Counted from the first letter of the stretch, positions 17,414 to 27,993 are shown. The stretch: DNA of 64,000 nucleotides from Thiocapsa rosea (GCF_003634315.1 NZ_RBXL01000001.1:5250501-5314500), one strand, 5' to 3'. The notes: a model not told the origin generated them from the sequence alone. Made by a program: numbers and translations.

Positions 17414-17488
17414 GGGTAGGTTTATAAGGTCTCTCGGTGATCCATAGATGACGCTGCGATCGGTTCTCGGTTCTTCGTTCTCAGAGCC

Positions 17489-17565
17489 GTAGGGTGGACA
17501 AGTGCAGCGCAGTCCACCAGCGCCGGAGCTGGGTTCGGTGGACTTCGCTCTCGCTCGTCCACCCT
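17489..17565. repeat. TAGGGTGGAC-type palindromic repeat
   Basis: About 77 bp with ends TAGGGTGGAC and GTCCACCCTA, plus an internal pair GTGCAGCGCAGTCCACC / GGTGGACTTCGCTCTCGC. Other copies are at 22134 and 56277. It lies between lepA and lepB. Confidence 0.85.
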
Positions 17566-17640
17566 ACCGGTTATAGGCATCTCGGATTCGAGAATACCGA
17601 CCGCCTCCGATCCGACGCCTTAAAAAATCCCCTAATCACT

Positions 17641-17720
17641 TGAACCGCGTCCACTCAAACGTTCATTCGCCCTGCAAGGCCGACCCAACACAAACCAGCG
17701 CCTATCACTCCAGACGCGGT

Positions 17721-17723
<3 letters not shown>
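17641..17723. repeat. Variant module A (TGAACC ends)
   Basis: An inverted repeat with ends TGAACCGCGTCC and AGACGCGGTTCA and an unrelated interior. Its last three bases (17721-17723) are the TGA stop of lepA on the minus strand. Similar variants are at 39835 and 43676. Confidence 0.8.
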
Positions 17724-19523
<1,800 letters not shown>

Positions 19524-19676
19524 GAAGCTGAAGGTCGCCCGGGGATAGGGTGAAGAGCGCGCGGCAGGCGTGCACGCAAGCCGATTCGGTCGGCCGGGCG
19601 CGCGAGCGGGTGTCTGAAATGAGGGCGAATCATAGCAGACACGGGGGGCGATGGGCATGTGCGGCAAAGCACCGAC
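19524..19676. other. lepA upstream region
   Basis: About 150 bp between the lepA start and a long palindrome. No gene is seen. It should contain the lepA promoter, but no clear hexamers stand out. Confidence 0.35.
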
Positions 19677-19755
19677 CCCGGGAGCGTCGACGTGCAGTCG
19701 ACCTCTTTCGCCGGCCTTCAGGCCAGCGGGTCGACTGCACGTCGACGCTCCCGGG
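19677..19755. repeat. 27-bp perfect inverted repeat (cruciform-capable)
   Basis: The left arm 19677-19703 (CCCGGGAGCGTCGACGTGCA...) pairs perfectly over 27 bp with the right arm 19729-19755, around a 25-nt loop with its own small GGCC-TTCA-GGCC hairpin. It lies upstream of lepA and downstream of the yqhD-like gene. Confidence 0.92.
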
Positions 19756-19771
19756 AACTGGCGAGCGAGGC

Positions 19772-19963
19772 TAAGCCGCGCCCAGCGCGGTCTGCGATGT
19801 TGTCGGATGGGGTCGGCCCCGGCAGACTTGACGGCCGCCGGAGTCGGCGCGGTTTAAGATATTAAAAAATATATCATTCTAAACCGCGTCCCCGCTAAGG
19901 GCTGTGGATGCACCAAACGTCGAGCTCACACGCAAGTGAGCATCTCGCTCTGGACGCGGTTTA
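19772..19963 (+). repeat. Composite B-A palindromic repeat, forward orientation
   Basis: Module B is 19772-19857, with a linker rich in A/T (ATTAAAAAATATATC), then module A at 19880-19963. Bases 19961-19963 are the TAA stop of the alcohol dehydrogenase gene. Confidence 0.92.
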
Positions 19964-21115
19964 GAGCGCCAACTCAAGCACCTGTCGCGAGCGTGCGAGA
20001 TCCACATCCTGCCGCTCGCCGAGCGCGGTCATGCCGTGACGCTCGAGCTGACCGACCAGCGGCGCGATCGCCTCGGCGCCGATCCCGTAGCCGGAGAGGC
20101 GTGTCGGGACCTGGAGCGACTCGAAGAAGTCGCGGGTGCGCTCGATGGCCGCGTCGATGCGCGCATCTTCGTCGCCGTCACGCAGACCCCAGACCCGTTC
20201 GGCGTATTGCAGAAGCTTCGCGCGCTTGTCGAACCGCCTGACCTGCAACATCGCCGGCAAGACGACGGCCAGGGTCTGGGCATGATCCAGCCCGTGCAGC
20301 GCGGTGATCTCGTGGCCGACCATGTGGGTCGCCCAGTCCTGCGGCACGCCTGCACCGATGAGCCCGTTCAGCGCGAGGGTCGCCGTCCACATGAGGTTGG
20401 CGCGCACCGCGTAGTTCTCGGGCTCGGACAACGCCTTGGGGCCTTCCTCGATCAGGGTCAGCAGCAACCCTTCGGCAAAGCGGTCCTGCACCTTGGCATC
20501 GGCCGGATAGGTCAGGTATTGCTCGGCGATGTGCACGAAGGCATCGACCACACCGTTGGCGACCTGACGCGGCGGGAGCGTATAGGTCTTGGTCGGATCC
20601 AGCACCGAGAAGCGCGGGAAGACCAGCGGGTGGATGAAGGCGAGCTTGTCGTGCGTGGCGCGCCGCGTGACGACGGAGCCCGCGTTCATCTCGGAGCCGG
20701 TCGCCGGCAATGTCAGCACGCTGCCGAAGGGCACCGCGGAGGTGATCGGCGCCTGCTTGGCGAGGATGTCCCAAGGATCGCCCTCGAAGGGGATGGCCGC
20801 GGCGATGAACTTGGTCCCGTCGATCACCGAGCCGCCGCCGACGGCGAGCAGGAAGTCGACCTTCTCGCAGCGGGCGAGCTCGACCGCCTGCATCAGGGTC
20901 TCGTAGGTCGGGTTCGGCTCGATGCCGCCGAATTCCAGATAGTCGGTCTCGCCCAGCGCCGCCTTGACCTCGGCTAAGGTGCCCGTCTTCACGACGCTGC
21001 CGCCGCCATAGGTGATCAGCACGCGGGCGCCGCTCGGGATCTCCGGGCCGATTGCTGCGATCTGACCTTCGCCGAAGAGGATTCGGGTGGGATTGTGGAA
21101 GACAAAGTTCTGCAT
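19961..21115 (-). CDS. yqhD: YqhD-type iron-dependent alcohol dehydrogenase (NADPH)
   Basis: A 384-residue family III ADH that reduces aldehydes, including short-chain and lipid-peroxidation products. Motifs: NADPH site GGGSVVKTG and VGGGSVIDGTKFI, metal ligands in VVDAFVHIAEQYL and GHEITALHGLDHAQ, and TLPATGSEMN. Length and order match YqhD/BDH enzymes. A pirin gene ends 32 nt upstream on the same strand, so the two are probably cotranscribed. An azoreductase and a divergent LysR gene further up suggest an electrophile or quinone stress module. Confidence 0.93.
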   Translation of the reverse strand: MQNFVFHNPTRILFGEGQIAAIGPEIPSGARVLITYGGGSVVKTGTLAEVKAALGETDYLEFGGIEPNPTYETLMQAVELARCEKVDFLLAVGGGSVIDGTKFIAAAIPFEGDPWDILAKQAPITSAVPFGSVLTLPATGSEMNAGSVVTRRATHDKLAFIHPLVFPRFSVLDPTKTYTLPPRQVANGVVDAFVHIAEQYLTYPADAKVQDRFAEGLLLTLIEEGPKALSEPENYAVRANLMWTATLALNGLIGAGVPQDWATHMVGHEITALHGLDHAQTLAVVLPAMLQVRRFDKRAKLLQYAERVWGLRDGDEDARIDAAIERTRDFFESLQVPTRLSGYGIGAEAIAPLVGQLERHGMTALGERQDVDLARSRQVLELAL

Positions 21116-21147
21116 GCGTAGGCTCCGTTGTGGCGCGTGCTTGTCGC

Positions 21148-22032
21148 TCAGGCCAGACGGCCGGCACTGTAGTCACGTACCGCTTGTTGAATTTCCTGCA
21201 TCGTATTCATGACGAAGGGACCATGCTGGGCGATCGGCTCGCGCAGAGGATGCCCCGCGATCAGCAGGACCCGTGCCTCTCCCGCTAGCTCGCTCATAGC
21301 CTCGACGACCACGCCGTCGGCGTCCGCAGCGTTGGCGAGGATCGCCATACGCTGCGTCGGGACTGACTGTCCGGCAACAGCGACCTCTCCTCGATAGACG
21401 TAAATGAAGGCATTCTGCTCGATCGGAAGCGCCTGCTCGAAGCGCGTGCCGGCCGGCAGATGCAGATCCAGAAACAGCGGCGCCGTCGTCTCGCGCGTCA
21501 CCGCGCCGGTCACGCCGTGGGTCAGACCGGCGATCACCGTGACGGCCACGCCCGCCTCGGTCTGGAAGCGCGGCAGCTCGCTCGCGGTGAAGTTTCGATA
21601 CCAGGGCGGAATCATCTTCTCGCGCGCCGGCAGGTTGAGCCAGAGCTGGAAGCCTTCCATCCGCCCTTGCGCTTGTTGCGGGATCTCGGAATGGACCAGA
21701 CCGCTGCCCGCGGTCATCCACTGAACGCCGCCGGTCTCGATCAACCCTTCGTGGCCCGCGCTGTCGCGATGCAGCATGCGCCCGGCAATCATATAGGTCA
21801 CGGTCTCGAAGCCGCGGTGCGGATGATTCGGAAAGCCCGCGATATAGTCGTCCGGATCGTCGCTTCCGAAGGCGTCGAGCATCAGGAAAGGGTCAAGTCG
21901 CTGCTGCAGCGGCTGGGTCAGCACCCGGATCAGGTTCACGCCGGCACCGTCGGTGGTTGCCTGGCCGGCGACCAGACGCTCGATGGTGCGGGACTGCCGC
22001 ACGGAATCGGTTTGAAAAGTGGTTTCTGTCAT
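21148..22032 (-). CDS. Pirin family protein
   Basis: A 294-residue bicupin. Metal-binding residues appear in FPNHPHRGFETVTY and in GSGLVHSEIP of the N-terminal cupin. The C-terminal cupin is less conserved. Bacterial pirins include quercetin 2,3-dioxygenases and redox-linked regulators; the specific role cannot be read from sequence. The start at 22032 has AGGAG 8 nt upstream. Cotranscription with yqhD (32-nt gap) is likely. A B-type repeat and a TAGGGTGGAC repeat separate it from azoR. Confidence 0.92.
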   Translation of the reverse strand: MTETTFQTDSVRQSRTIERLVAGQATTDGAGVNLIRVLTQPLQQRLDPFLMLDAFGSDDPDDYIAGFPNHPHRGFETVTYMIAGRMLHRDSAGHEGLIETGGVQWMTAGSGLVHSEIPQQAQGRMEGFQLWLNLPAREKMIPPWYRNFTASELPRFQTEAGVAVTVIAGLTHGVTGAVTRETTAPLFLDLHLPAGTRFEQALPIEQNAFIYVYRGEVAVAGQSVPTQRMAILANAADADGVVVEAMSELAGEARVLLIAGHPLREPIAQHGPFVMNTMQEIQQAVRDYSAGRLA

Positions 22033-22049
22033 CTGGATCACTCCTGAAT

Positions 22050-22135
22050 TAAACCGCGCCCAGTGCGGTATGCGAGGATTTTTCGATGGGATCAGCCTCG
22101 GCAGACTTGACGACCGCTGGATCTGGCGCGGTTTA
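22050..22135 (+). repeat. Solo module B palindromic repeat
   Basis: A complete module B with ends AAACCGCGCC and GGCGCGGTTT and no A partner. Its last bases merge directly into a TAGGGTGGAC repeat. Confidence 0.9.
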
Positions 22136-22211
22136 GGGTGGACATGCGCAGCGCAGTCCACCAACGCCGGCGCCGGGGTCGGTGGACTTCGCTCTCGCTC
22201 GTCCACCCTAC
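22134..22211. repeat. TAGGGTGGAC-type palindromic repeat
   Basis: Nearly identical to the copy at 17489, with ends TAGGGTGGAC and GTCCACCCTA. It directly abuts module B, sharing the TAG. Confidence 0.9.
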
Positions 22212-22237
22212 AGGTCGGGCTTGTGAACAACTCCGGC

Positions 22238-22837
22238 TCAGGCAAAAGCCGCCTCGAGATCCGCCTCGGCCTCGGCGAAACCCCGCTCGGCCGACTCCGG
22301 ACCCATGTTGAGACCTTCCGCATAGATGAACCGCACATCGGTCATGCCGAGAAACCCGAGCAGCGTCTTCAGATAGGGCACCTGGCTGTCGGCGGGGGTA
22401 TCGCGGTACCGACCGCCGCGCGCCAGCGCGACATAGACGCGCCGACCCGCGAGCAGACCGACCGGCCCCTGCTCTGTGTAGCGGAAGGTCACGCCGGCGC
22501 GAGCAATCGCGTCGATCCAGTGCTTCAGTTGCGCCGGTACGCCGAAGTTGTACATGGGCACGCCGAGCACGATCGCGTCGGCCGCCTGCACCTCGGCGAT
22601 CAGGGCATCGTCGAGCGCGACGCGGGCGGCCTGCTCGGGCGTGCGTTGCTCGGGCGGCGTCGAGAGTGCGGCGAGGCCCGCTTCGTCCAGCACCGGGTGG
22701 GGTTGGCTCGCCAGATCGCGGACCTGCACGCGCGCCGCCGGGTTCTCGGCGCGCAGGCGCTCGACGACGGCATCGGCGATTCGGGTGGAGTTGGCGCCCT
22801 CGCGGCGGGCGCTGGCATTGATCTGCAGGATGTTCAT
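22238..22837 (-). CDS. azoR: FMN-dependent NADH-azoreductase
   Basis: A 199-residue flavodoxin-like quinone and azo-dye reductase. FMN-binding features are [12 protein letters not shown] at the N-terminus, [19 protein letters not shown] in the middle and [10 protein letters not shown] later. The start at 22837 fits AzoR length; an ATG 27 nt upstream is possible. It diverges from a LysR-type regulator across a 95-nt intergenic region, the usual arrangement for a LysR-controlled target. It lies in line with pirin and yqhD but is separated from them by about 200 bp of repeats. Confidence 0.93.
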   Translation of the reverse strand: MNILQINASARREGANSTRIADAVVERLRAENPAARVQVRDLASQPHPVLDEAGLAALSTPPEQRTPEQAARVALDDALIAEVQAADAIVLGVPMYNFGVPAQLKHWIDAIARAGVTFRYTEQGPVGLLAGRRVYVALARGGRYRDTPADSQVPYLKTLLGFLGMTDVRFIYAEGLNMGPESAERGFAEAEADLEAAFA

Positions 22838-22932
22838 GGTGTCGCTCTCGGCATCGGGTTTCATCTGATAGCCGATATATTGATGCCGAAACGGTTAGAG
22901 TAGTCGTCGAATCGGATAACATTGTCCCGCCT

Positions 22933-23853
22933 ATGGAACAATTTGAACCCAACGACCTCCTGATTTTCGCCCATGTCGCCGAGGCGGGCAGCTTCAGCCG
23001 TGCCGCCGAACGGATCGGCCTGCCCAAATCGACGGTCTCGCGGCGTATCTCCGTGCTGGAGGACCGGCTGGGCGAGCGACTGATGCTGCGCACGACGCGG
23101 CGCCTCACCTTGACTGAGCTGGGCGAGCATCTGCTCGCGCACGCCCGCCAGGTCGCCGACGAGGTCGACGCGGTGCGGGCGCTCGCCGAGCATCGCCAAG
23201 CCCGCCCCACGGGACGGTTGCGCGTCTCCATGCCGGGCGACTTCGCAACCCTGCTGTTGAGCGAGATGCTGGCGGCCTACATCGCACGCCACCCGGCGGT
23301 CATGCTGGAGCTGGATCTGTCCCCGCGACGCGTGGATCTCCTCGGCGAGGGATTCGACATTGCGGTGCGCACCGGTGCGCTGCCGGACGATGCACTGCTG
23401 GCCGCGCGCCGTCTCGCGCTCTTCCCGATCGGCCTCTATGCGGCCCCGCGCTATTTGGCCGAGCAGGGAGATCCGGCGATCCCGGAAGATCTGCTCCGTC
23501 ACCGAGTCCTCTGCCTCGTCGGGCGCGACGGGGAAACCGCGCCTTGGACCCTGACCGCCGCGACGGCACACTGGGAGGGTCTGCCCGAGGGCCGCATCGC
23601 CGCGAACTCGCCCGACATCCTGATCCGCCTGGCCGGCACCGGGGCCGGGATCGCCGCCGTCCCGGACTGTTACGCGGCGCGCGATGTCGAACGAGGCAGA
23701 CTGCGTCGGGTTCTCCCCGCGTGGTCACTCCCGGCACAGACGGCGTGGGCGGTGTTCCCCGGCCGCCGCCTGATGCCGGCAAAGACGCGCACCTTTATCG
23801 ACATGCTCGAAGCGGCGCTGGGCGGCGCGCCCGGGAATCTTAGGCCGGATTAA
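22933..23853 (+). CDS. LysR-family transcriptional regulator
   Basis: A 306-residue LTTR. The winged HTH spans residues 8-66 (FAHVAEAGSFSRAAERIGL, KSTVSRRISVLEDRLG), followed by a linker helix and a periplasmic-binding-like effector domain from about residue 92 (GRLRVSMPGDF). It is divergent to azoR and most likely controls azoR and perhaps pirin-yqhD. No clear T-N11-A palindrome could be assigned in the 95-bp divergent region. The inducer is unknown, with quinones or electrophiles inferred from the targets. Confidence 0.92.
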   Translation: MEQFEPNDLLIFAHVAEAGSFSRAAERIGLPKSTVSRRISVLEDRLGERLMLRTTRRLTLTELGEHLLAHARQVADEVDAVRALAEHRQARPTGRLRVSMPGDFATLLLSEMLAAYIARHPAVMLELDLSPRRVDLLGEGFDIAVRTGALPDDALLAARRLALFPIGLYAAPRYLAEQGDPAIPEDLLRHRVLCLVGRDGETAPWTLTAATAHWEGLPEGRIAANSPDILIRLAGTGAGIAAVPDCYAARDVERGRLRRVLPAWSLPAQTAWAVFPGRRLMPAKTRTFIDMLEAALGGAPGNLRPD

Positions 23854-23856
23854 CGT

Positions 23857-24048
23857 CAAACCGCGTCCAGAGCGACATGCGTCGTTTTCATGGTGTACTC
23901 GCCTTGGGGATGTCACCGACTTTGTTGGATACGCGGTTTAAAATTGTATATTTTTTAAAACTCTAAACCGCGCCGGCTCCGACGATTATCGAGTCTGCCG
24001 AGGCCGATCCCATCCAAAAACAACACAGACCGCGCCGGGCGCGGTTTA
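23857..24048 (-). repeat. Composite B-A palindromic repeat, reverse orientation (A2 subtype)
   Basis: Module A2 is 23857-23940, the linker is TTGTATATTTTTTAAAACTC, and module B is 23964-24048. It starts 3 nt after the LysR stop codon. About 115 bp with no visible gene lie between it and mtgA. Confidence 0.9.
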
Positions 24049-24164
24049 GGTCGGGTTTGACCCGCCGAATCAGGGTCCGGATACTTCGGCGACACGATTT
24101 GGACGGATCGCTCGACGGCGGTCCCTTCACCCGCTCGCATCGCCCGCTGACGTTACCGACCATC

Positions 24165-24881
24165 ATGGCCGCTCGAAAAAAACGCTCTCGGAAAGTCCTG
24201 TTGCGCCGGATCGCGCTCGTTCTGGCTGGCCTGATGGCGCTGTCGGTCGTGCTGGTCTTGGTCCTGCGCTGGGTCGACCCGCCCACCTCTGCCTTCATGA
24301 TTCAACGCTGGATCGCCGCCCATTCAGAGCCCGGCGAGCCGCCTTATGTCTATCATGAGTGGGTCGACTGGGACGCCATTCCGGGGGCCGTGAAGCTCGC
24401 CGTCATCGCCGCGGAGGACCAGCGCTTCCCGGGCCATCGCGGCTTCGACACCATCGAGATCGAACGCGCGTGGCAGCGCTATCGTGCCGGAGAACGGTTG
24501 CGCGGGGCGAGCACCATCAGCCAGCAGACGGCGAAGAACCTCTTCCTTTGGTCCGGCCGGGATCCGATTCGCAAGGCACTGGAGGTCTGGTTTACCTTCT
24601 TGATCGAGACGCTTTGGCCCAAGGAACGGATCCTGGAGGTCTATCTCAACATCGCCCAGCTCAGCCCGAACACCTTCGGCGTCGGGGCTGCGAGCTGGCG
24701 CTATTTCGACCGCCCGGTGATGGCGCTGAGCGCCTCGGATGCGGCCCTCATCGCCGCCGTGCTGCCGAATCCAAACATCTATCGACTCGAAACACCCTCA
24801 TCGACCGTGAAGCGCCGCGCCACCTGGATCCAGCGTCAGATGGCGCAGCTCGGCGGCGTGTCCTATCTCAAGAAGCTCTGA
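24165..24881 (+). CDS. mtgA: Monofunctional biosynthetic peptidoglycan transglycosylase
   Basis: A 238-residue GT51 enzyme that polymerises lipid II glycan strands. It has a membrane anchor at residues about 13-36. GT51 motifs are AAEDQRFPGHRGFD (catalytic Glu), RGASTISQQTAKNLFLW, KERILEVYLNIAQ and FGVGAASWRYF. No transpeptidase domain follows. The ATG at 24165 (MAARKKRSRK) is chosen because upstream in-frame codons to 24057 are not family-like and partly border a repeat. SD weak. Confidence 0.94.
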   Translation: MAARKKRSRKVLLRRIALVLAGLMALSVVLVLVLRWVDPPTSAFMIQRWIAAHSEPGEPPYVYHEWVDWDAIPGAVKLAVIAAEDQRFPGHRGFDTIEIERAWQRYRAGERLRGASTISQQTAKNLFLWSGRDPIRKALEVWFTFLIETLWPKERILEVYLNIAQLSPNTFGVGAASWRYFDRPVMALSASDAALIAAVLPNPNIYRLETPSSTVKRRATWIQRQMAQLGGVSYLKKL

Positions 24882-24895
24882 GCGCGCCCGCCACG

Positions 24896-24979
24896 TAGGT
24901 TGTGCTGACGATAGGAAGCACAACACTCGGCGGTTCGCGTGGCGGCAAACGTTGGACCTCGCTCTCGCTCGGCACAACC
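24896..24979. repeat. TAGGTTGTGC-type palindromic repeat
   Basis: The ends TAGGTTGTGC and GGCACAACC pair, and the interior contains ACCTCGCTCTCGCTCG, shared with the TAGGGTGGAC family. It looks like a diverged member of that group, located between mtgA and the epimerase gene. Confidence 0.65.
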
Positions 24980-24998
24980 GACGCGTGAACGTGCCGAC

Positions 24999-25922
24999 CT
25001 ACCGATTCAAGTACCCCAGCTGATCGACACCGAAGGGAGTCGGGGTCAGACCAAGTCGCGCGAAGCTGTCGTTCTCGAAGCAGACGTTTCCCTCCATCAA
25101 CATCTGGATCTGATCGCGCGAGATGGGAAACCATGGATAGCGGTCGAGCAGACTCGCAGTCGCCTTGATGGCCATGGCCGGTGCCGGCAGCATCAGCTTG
25201 GTCTTGCCGGATGCCGCGGCAATGGTCGTGAGGATCGCCTTCCAGCTCATGCGCTGAGGGCCGCACAGGCTGTAGGTCTGGGACTCGGTACGCGACTCGT
25301 TTACGGCCAGCACGAAGGCCGCGGCGACATCGTCGATATGGACCGGGGCCAGCTCGAAACCACCGGCATCCTTGGGAATCAGCCCGCTGTAGAAGAGCGG
25401 CGCCGGCATCGGGCTGTCGATGATGTCCTTCTTGAGCTGGGAGCAAAACTCCATGCGACCGTCCGGGTCACCGAAGATGACCGAGGGGCGGAAGATGGTC
25501 CAGCGCAGCCCGGATGCCTTGAGCGCCGCCTCGGCAAGCGCCTTGCTGCGCTGATAGGGCGTGCCCTCGACATGGACCCCGTTGGCGCTCATCAGGACGA
25601 ACCGATCGACTCCTTGCCGTTTCGCCGCCGCGATGGTGTCCTCGACACCGACGCGCTGCAGCGCATCGAAGGTGATGCCTCGGCTGGGAAACTCGCGCAG
25701 GATGCCGATCAGATAGATCACGGCATCCGAACCCTCCAGGCAACGCTCGAGCGCAACCGGATCGGCCACGTCGCCCAGGACGATATCGCAATGCTCCGGC
25801 TGAGCGACCTTCTGCTCGCTGCCCGGCCGGACTAGAAGCCGAGGCCGATGACCGGCGTCGATCAAGTGCCGAGAGATGTTGGTGCCGACAAAACCGGTAC
25901 CGCCGATGATGGCAACCTTCAT
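24999..25922 (-). CDS. Complex I NDUFA9-subunit-like NAD(P)-binding epimerase
   Basis: A 307-residue atypical short-chain dehydrogenase of the NDUFA9 / NmrA-like type. It has an N-terminal Rossmann motif GGTGFVGTNI and VLMSANGVH, with PYQRSKALAEAAL resembling the YxxxK region (Tyr kept). The C-terminal part is shorter than in UDP-sugar epimerases. Bacterial homologues are linked to quinone or NAD(P)H chemistry, but the substrate is unknown. A strong SD, AAGGAGG, lies 6-7 nt before ATG 25922. Confidence 0.88.
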   Translation of the reverse strand: MKVAIIGGTGFVGTNISRHLIDAGHRPRLLVRPGSEQKVAQPEHCDIVLGDVADPVALERCLEGSDAVIYLIGILREFPSRGITFDALQRVGVEDTIAAAKRQGVDRFVLMSANGVHVEGTPYQRSKALAEAALKASGLRWTIFRPSVIFGDPDGRMEFCSQLKKDIIDSPMPAPLFYSGLIPKDAGGFELAPVHIDDVAAAFVLAVNESRTESQTYSLCGPQRMSWKAILTTIAAASGKTKLMLPAPAMAIKATASLLDRYPWFPISRDQIQMLMEGNVCFENDSFARLGLTPTPFGVDQLGYLNR

Positions 25923-25976
25923 ATGAGCCTCCTTTCGCGTTGATGGGTGTAGCGAACAACCGGCCGTCATCCGGCC

Positions 25977-26062
25977 TAAACCGCGCCGGGTGCGGTATGC
26001 GTCGTATGTTGGATTCGCTTGGCCGCGCCGGCTCCGACAATCGTCGGAGCCGGCGCGGTTTA
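25977..26062 (+). repeat. Solo module B, subtype B2
   Basis: The ends match module B. The right half contains a perfect 16-bp hairpin, CCGCGCCGGCTCCGAC against GTCGGAGCCGGCGCGG (about 26022-26057), which defines subtype B2. Another B2 copy is at 55918. Confidence 0.9.
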
Positions 26063-26231
26063 GATCGAGAATATCGGGGCGATCCGAACCGAGACGAGTC
26101 CCTTCGACGCCTTCCTTCGAAAGGTGCGTATTTTGTCTAGGATCGCAAGGCATACTGTCCAGGTCTTGTAAAACTTTCGTCCCGCCTGAACCTGCCCTCG
26201 TACACCTCAACCCGCTTCATAGGGGCTCGAA
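26063..26231. other. SDR gene upstream region
   Basis: It contains an imperfect hairpin CCTTCGACGCCTTCCTTCGAAAGG (26101-26124 in two halves) that resembles the 5' stem of the candidate RNA at 28171. No gene is seen. Confidence 0.35.
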
Positions 26232-26933
26232 ATGTCAAAAACCTATTTGATCGTCGGCGGCACGTCCGGCATCGGCGCCGCGCTGCTCGGAAAGCTTCTC
26301 GCGCGCGGACATCAGGTGATCCAACTGTCGCGTCACCCGGAAGCGGCGCCGGATCACCCGGCCGTCACCAGCCTGCACTGGGACGTCCGAACCAACGACT
26401 TCCCCGCGGATGCGCTGCCGACGACACTCGACGGGCTCGTCTATTGCCCCGGCACCATCCGGCTTCGTCCCTTCGAGCGGCTTGGCGAAAAGGAGTGGAT
26501 GGAAGACCTCGAGATCAATCTACTCGGTGCGGTGCGGGCGCTGCAGGGTGCAATGAAGGCTCTGAAGGCGGCGGAGTCTGCCGGCATTGTGCTGTTCAGC
26601 ACGGTCGCCGTGGGAACCGGGCTGCCGTTTCACGCCTCGATCGCGAGTGCCAAGGGCGCGGTGGAGGGCCTGACGCGATCCCTTGCCGCCGAGCTCGCCC
26701 CGCGCATCCGGGTCAACGCCGTCGCGCCGACACTGACGGCGACGCCGCTTGCGGAACGTTTGATCGGAAACGAGTCAAAGCGCACCGCGGCGGCCGACCG
26801 ACACCCCTTGCGAACGATCGGCGAGCCCGAAGACGTTGCGGGTGCCGCGCTATGGCTGCTGGAAGACGCCCGCATGACAACGGGCCAAGTGATCCGAGTC
26901 GATGCCGGATTGGCCACCTTAAGAACCGGCTGA
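26232..26933 (+). CDS. SDR-family oxidoreductase lacking the catalytic tyrosine
   Basis: A 233-residue classical-SDR fold with cofactor motif GGTSGIG (residues 9-15) and a C-terminal GQVIRVDAG block. Ser123 and Lys141 of the active site are present, but the Tyr of YxxxK is Ile137 (SIASAK), and the NNAG motif reads YCPG. Some SDR branches naturally lack this Tyr, so the enzyme may be inactive as a dehydrogenase or use other chemistry. AGGGG precedes ATG 26232. No operon partner is evident. Confidence 0.88.
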   Translation: MSKTYLIVGGTSGIGAALLGKLLARGHQVIQLSRHPEAAPDHPAVTSLHWDVRTNDFPADALPTTLDGLVYCPGTIRLRPFERLGEKEWMEDLEINLLGAVRALQGAMKALKAAESAGIVLFSTVAVGTGLPFHASIASAKGAVEGLTRSLAAELAPRIRVNAVAPTLTATPLAERLIGNESKRTAAADRHPLRTIGEPEDVAGAALWLLEDARMTTGQVIRVDAGLATLRTG

Positions 26934-26987
26934 TGCGATCCGAAGCGGGCCGGTCAGAGAAGGAACCGCTTCGGAGCCTCGCCTGCT

Positions 26988-27181
26988 TAAACCGCGTCCA
27001 GAGTGAGATGCTCCCTTTCGAGTGGGCTCAACGATTGGTGCATCCAAGGCCCTTAGCGTGGACGAGGTTTAAGAATAATGCATTTTTTAATAACTTAAAC
27101 CGCGCCGTCTCCACCCGTCGTCAAAACTGCCGGGGCCGATCCCATCCACAACCATCACATACCGCACTGGTCGCGGTTTAA
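26988..27181 (-). repeat. Composite B-A palindromic repeat, reverse orientation
   Basis: Module A is 26988-27072 (one arm degraded to GGACGAGG), the linker is GAATAATGCATTTTTTAATAAC, and module B is 27096-27181. It lies between the convergent SDR and HPF-like genes, 11 nt from the latter's stop. Confidence 0.9.
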
Positions 27182-27191
27182 AAGTCGGGAA

Positions 27192-27551
27192 TCAACCGCC
27201 GACCGCGTGCGTTCCCGTGCTAAGGGCGCCGTGCGGGGGGGTGCGGGGGAGACTGATTTGGCGGCGCATCCGCCGCAGGTTGCGGCGCGCGAGCCCGAAG
27301 ACCTCGTCGATCGCTTCTTTCGCTGTCTTGCGTGCGTCTCGGACGACGATTTGGCGCCCGTGGGCGATTTTGGCGGAGAGCTCGCACCGAACGCGATGTC
27401 CGTGGAGCGGGTCGAACTCCTCTTGGATCTTGGCGTGAGCCTCCAAGTCTTCGCCGGGGAAGCGTGCCGCAAGTTTGGCCGCTTCCGTCTCGATTTGACG
27501 GCGGATATCTCCGTCCAAGGCGAGGGTATCCCCGCCGATTTTGATCAGCAT
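27192..27551 (-). CDS. HPF/RaiA-like ribosome-associated protein
   Basis: A 119-residue protein with the S30AE-type pattern: MLIKIGGDTLALDGDIRR at the N-terminus, a central strand region, then ARKTAKEAIDEVFGLARRNLRRM, the helix that binds the decoding centre in hibernation factors. The C-terminal 20 residues are a short unstructured tail, without the dimerisation domain of long HPF. It is not in the rpoN-hpf locus typical of gammaproteobacterial Hpf, so this is a stand-alone paralogue. The start at 27551 is preceded by GAAGAG. Confidence 0.75.
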   Translation of the reverse strand: MLIKIGGDTLALDGDIRRQIETEAAKLAARFPGEDLEAHAKIQEEFDPLHGHRVRCELSAKIAHGRQIVVRDARKTAKEAIDEVFGLARRNLRRMRRQISLPRTPPHGALSTGTHAVGG

Positions 27552-27932
27552 ACTCTTCGAATCTCCGAAGACCCTGCCCAAGCGGGCAATCGAGGCTGCC
27601 TCGTTCGGTCCGGGTCGGTCTGTGAGGGCGAGCGGTGCGGAAGAACGTCTGTCGGATGGGGCTCCGAATCGGAGGGGACACAACGCGATGCTTTCGCTCG
27701 CGGGGGATCATGGCGTTCGGCGCCCCGAAAAGCAAGGCAACGAAGGAGCCCAGACGCGTTCGGCCGTATTGCATGCAGCCCTGAGCGTCCGATCTCGGGA
27801 ACGGCGCAACCAGGGATTGCCGTGACGCTCAAGGCTGGCGGCTGGCGGCTCACAAAAGTATGACCACCAACTCCATGGAAATTCCGACCAGGTTCTGTCG
27901 AACTTTTCAACCGCCGTCGCCTCGAAGCTGGC
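27552..27932. other. Gene-poor stretch upstream of the HPF-like gene
   Basis: About 380 bp with open frames that lack family resemblance or good starts. A heptamer-like tandem GGCTGGC (GGCTGGCGGCTGGCGGCT, about 27832-27850) is present. A 31-codon frame from ATG 27860 ends exactly after the hairpin at 27933; this may be chance or a leader peptide. Confidence 0.4.
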
Positions 27933-27993
27933 GAGCCTCCTCGGAGGCTCTCTGACTCCTTGTCGTGTTCCCCGCCGTCGGCGGGGTTTTTTT
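27933..27993 (+). ncRNA. Candidate small RNA 1 (hairpin, CTCCTT linker, terminator)
   Basis: GAGCCTCC (27933-27940) pairs with GGAGGCTC (27943-27950). A single-stranded linker with ACTCCTTG follows, then a strong intrinsic terminator at 27970. No coding gene on this strand ends here, so the terminator needs a transcript. The 5' end is unknown. The layout resembles the second candidate 240 bp downstream. Confidence 0.35.
27970..27993 (+). terminator. Rho-independent terminator without an obvious gene
   Basis: CCCCGCC (27970-27976), loop GTC, GGCGGGG (27980-27986), then seven T. Confidence 0.88.
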
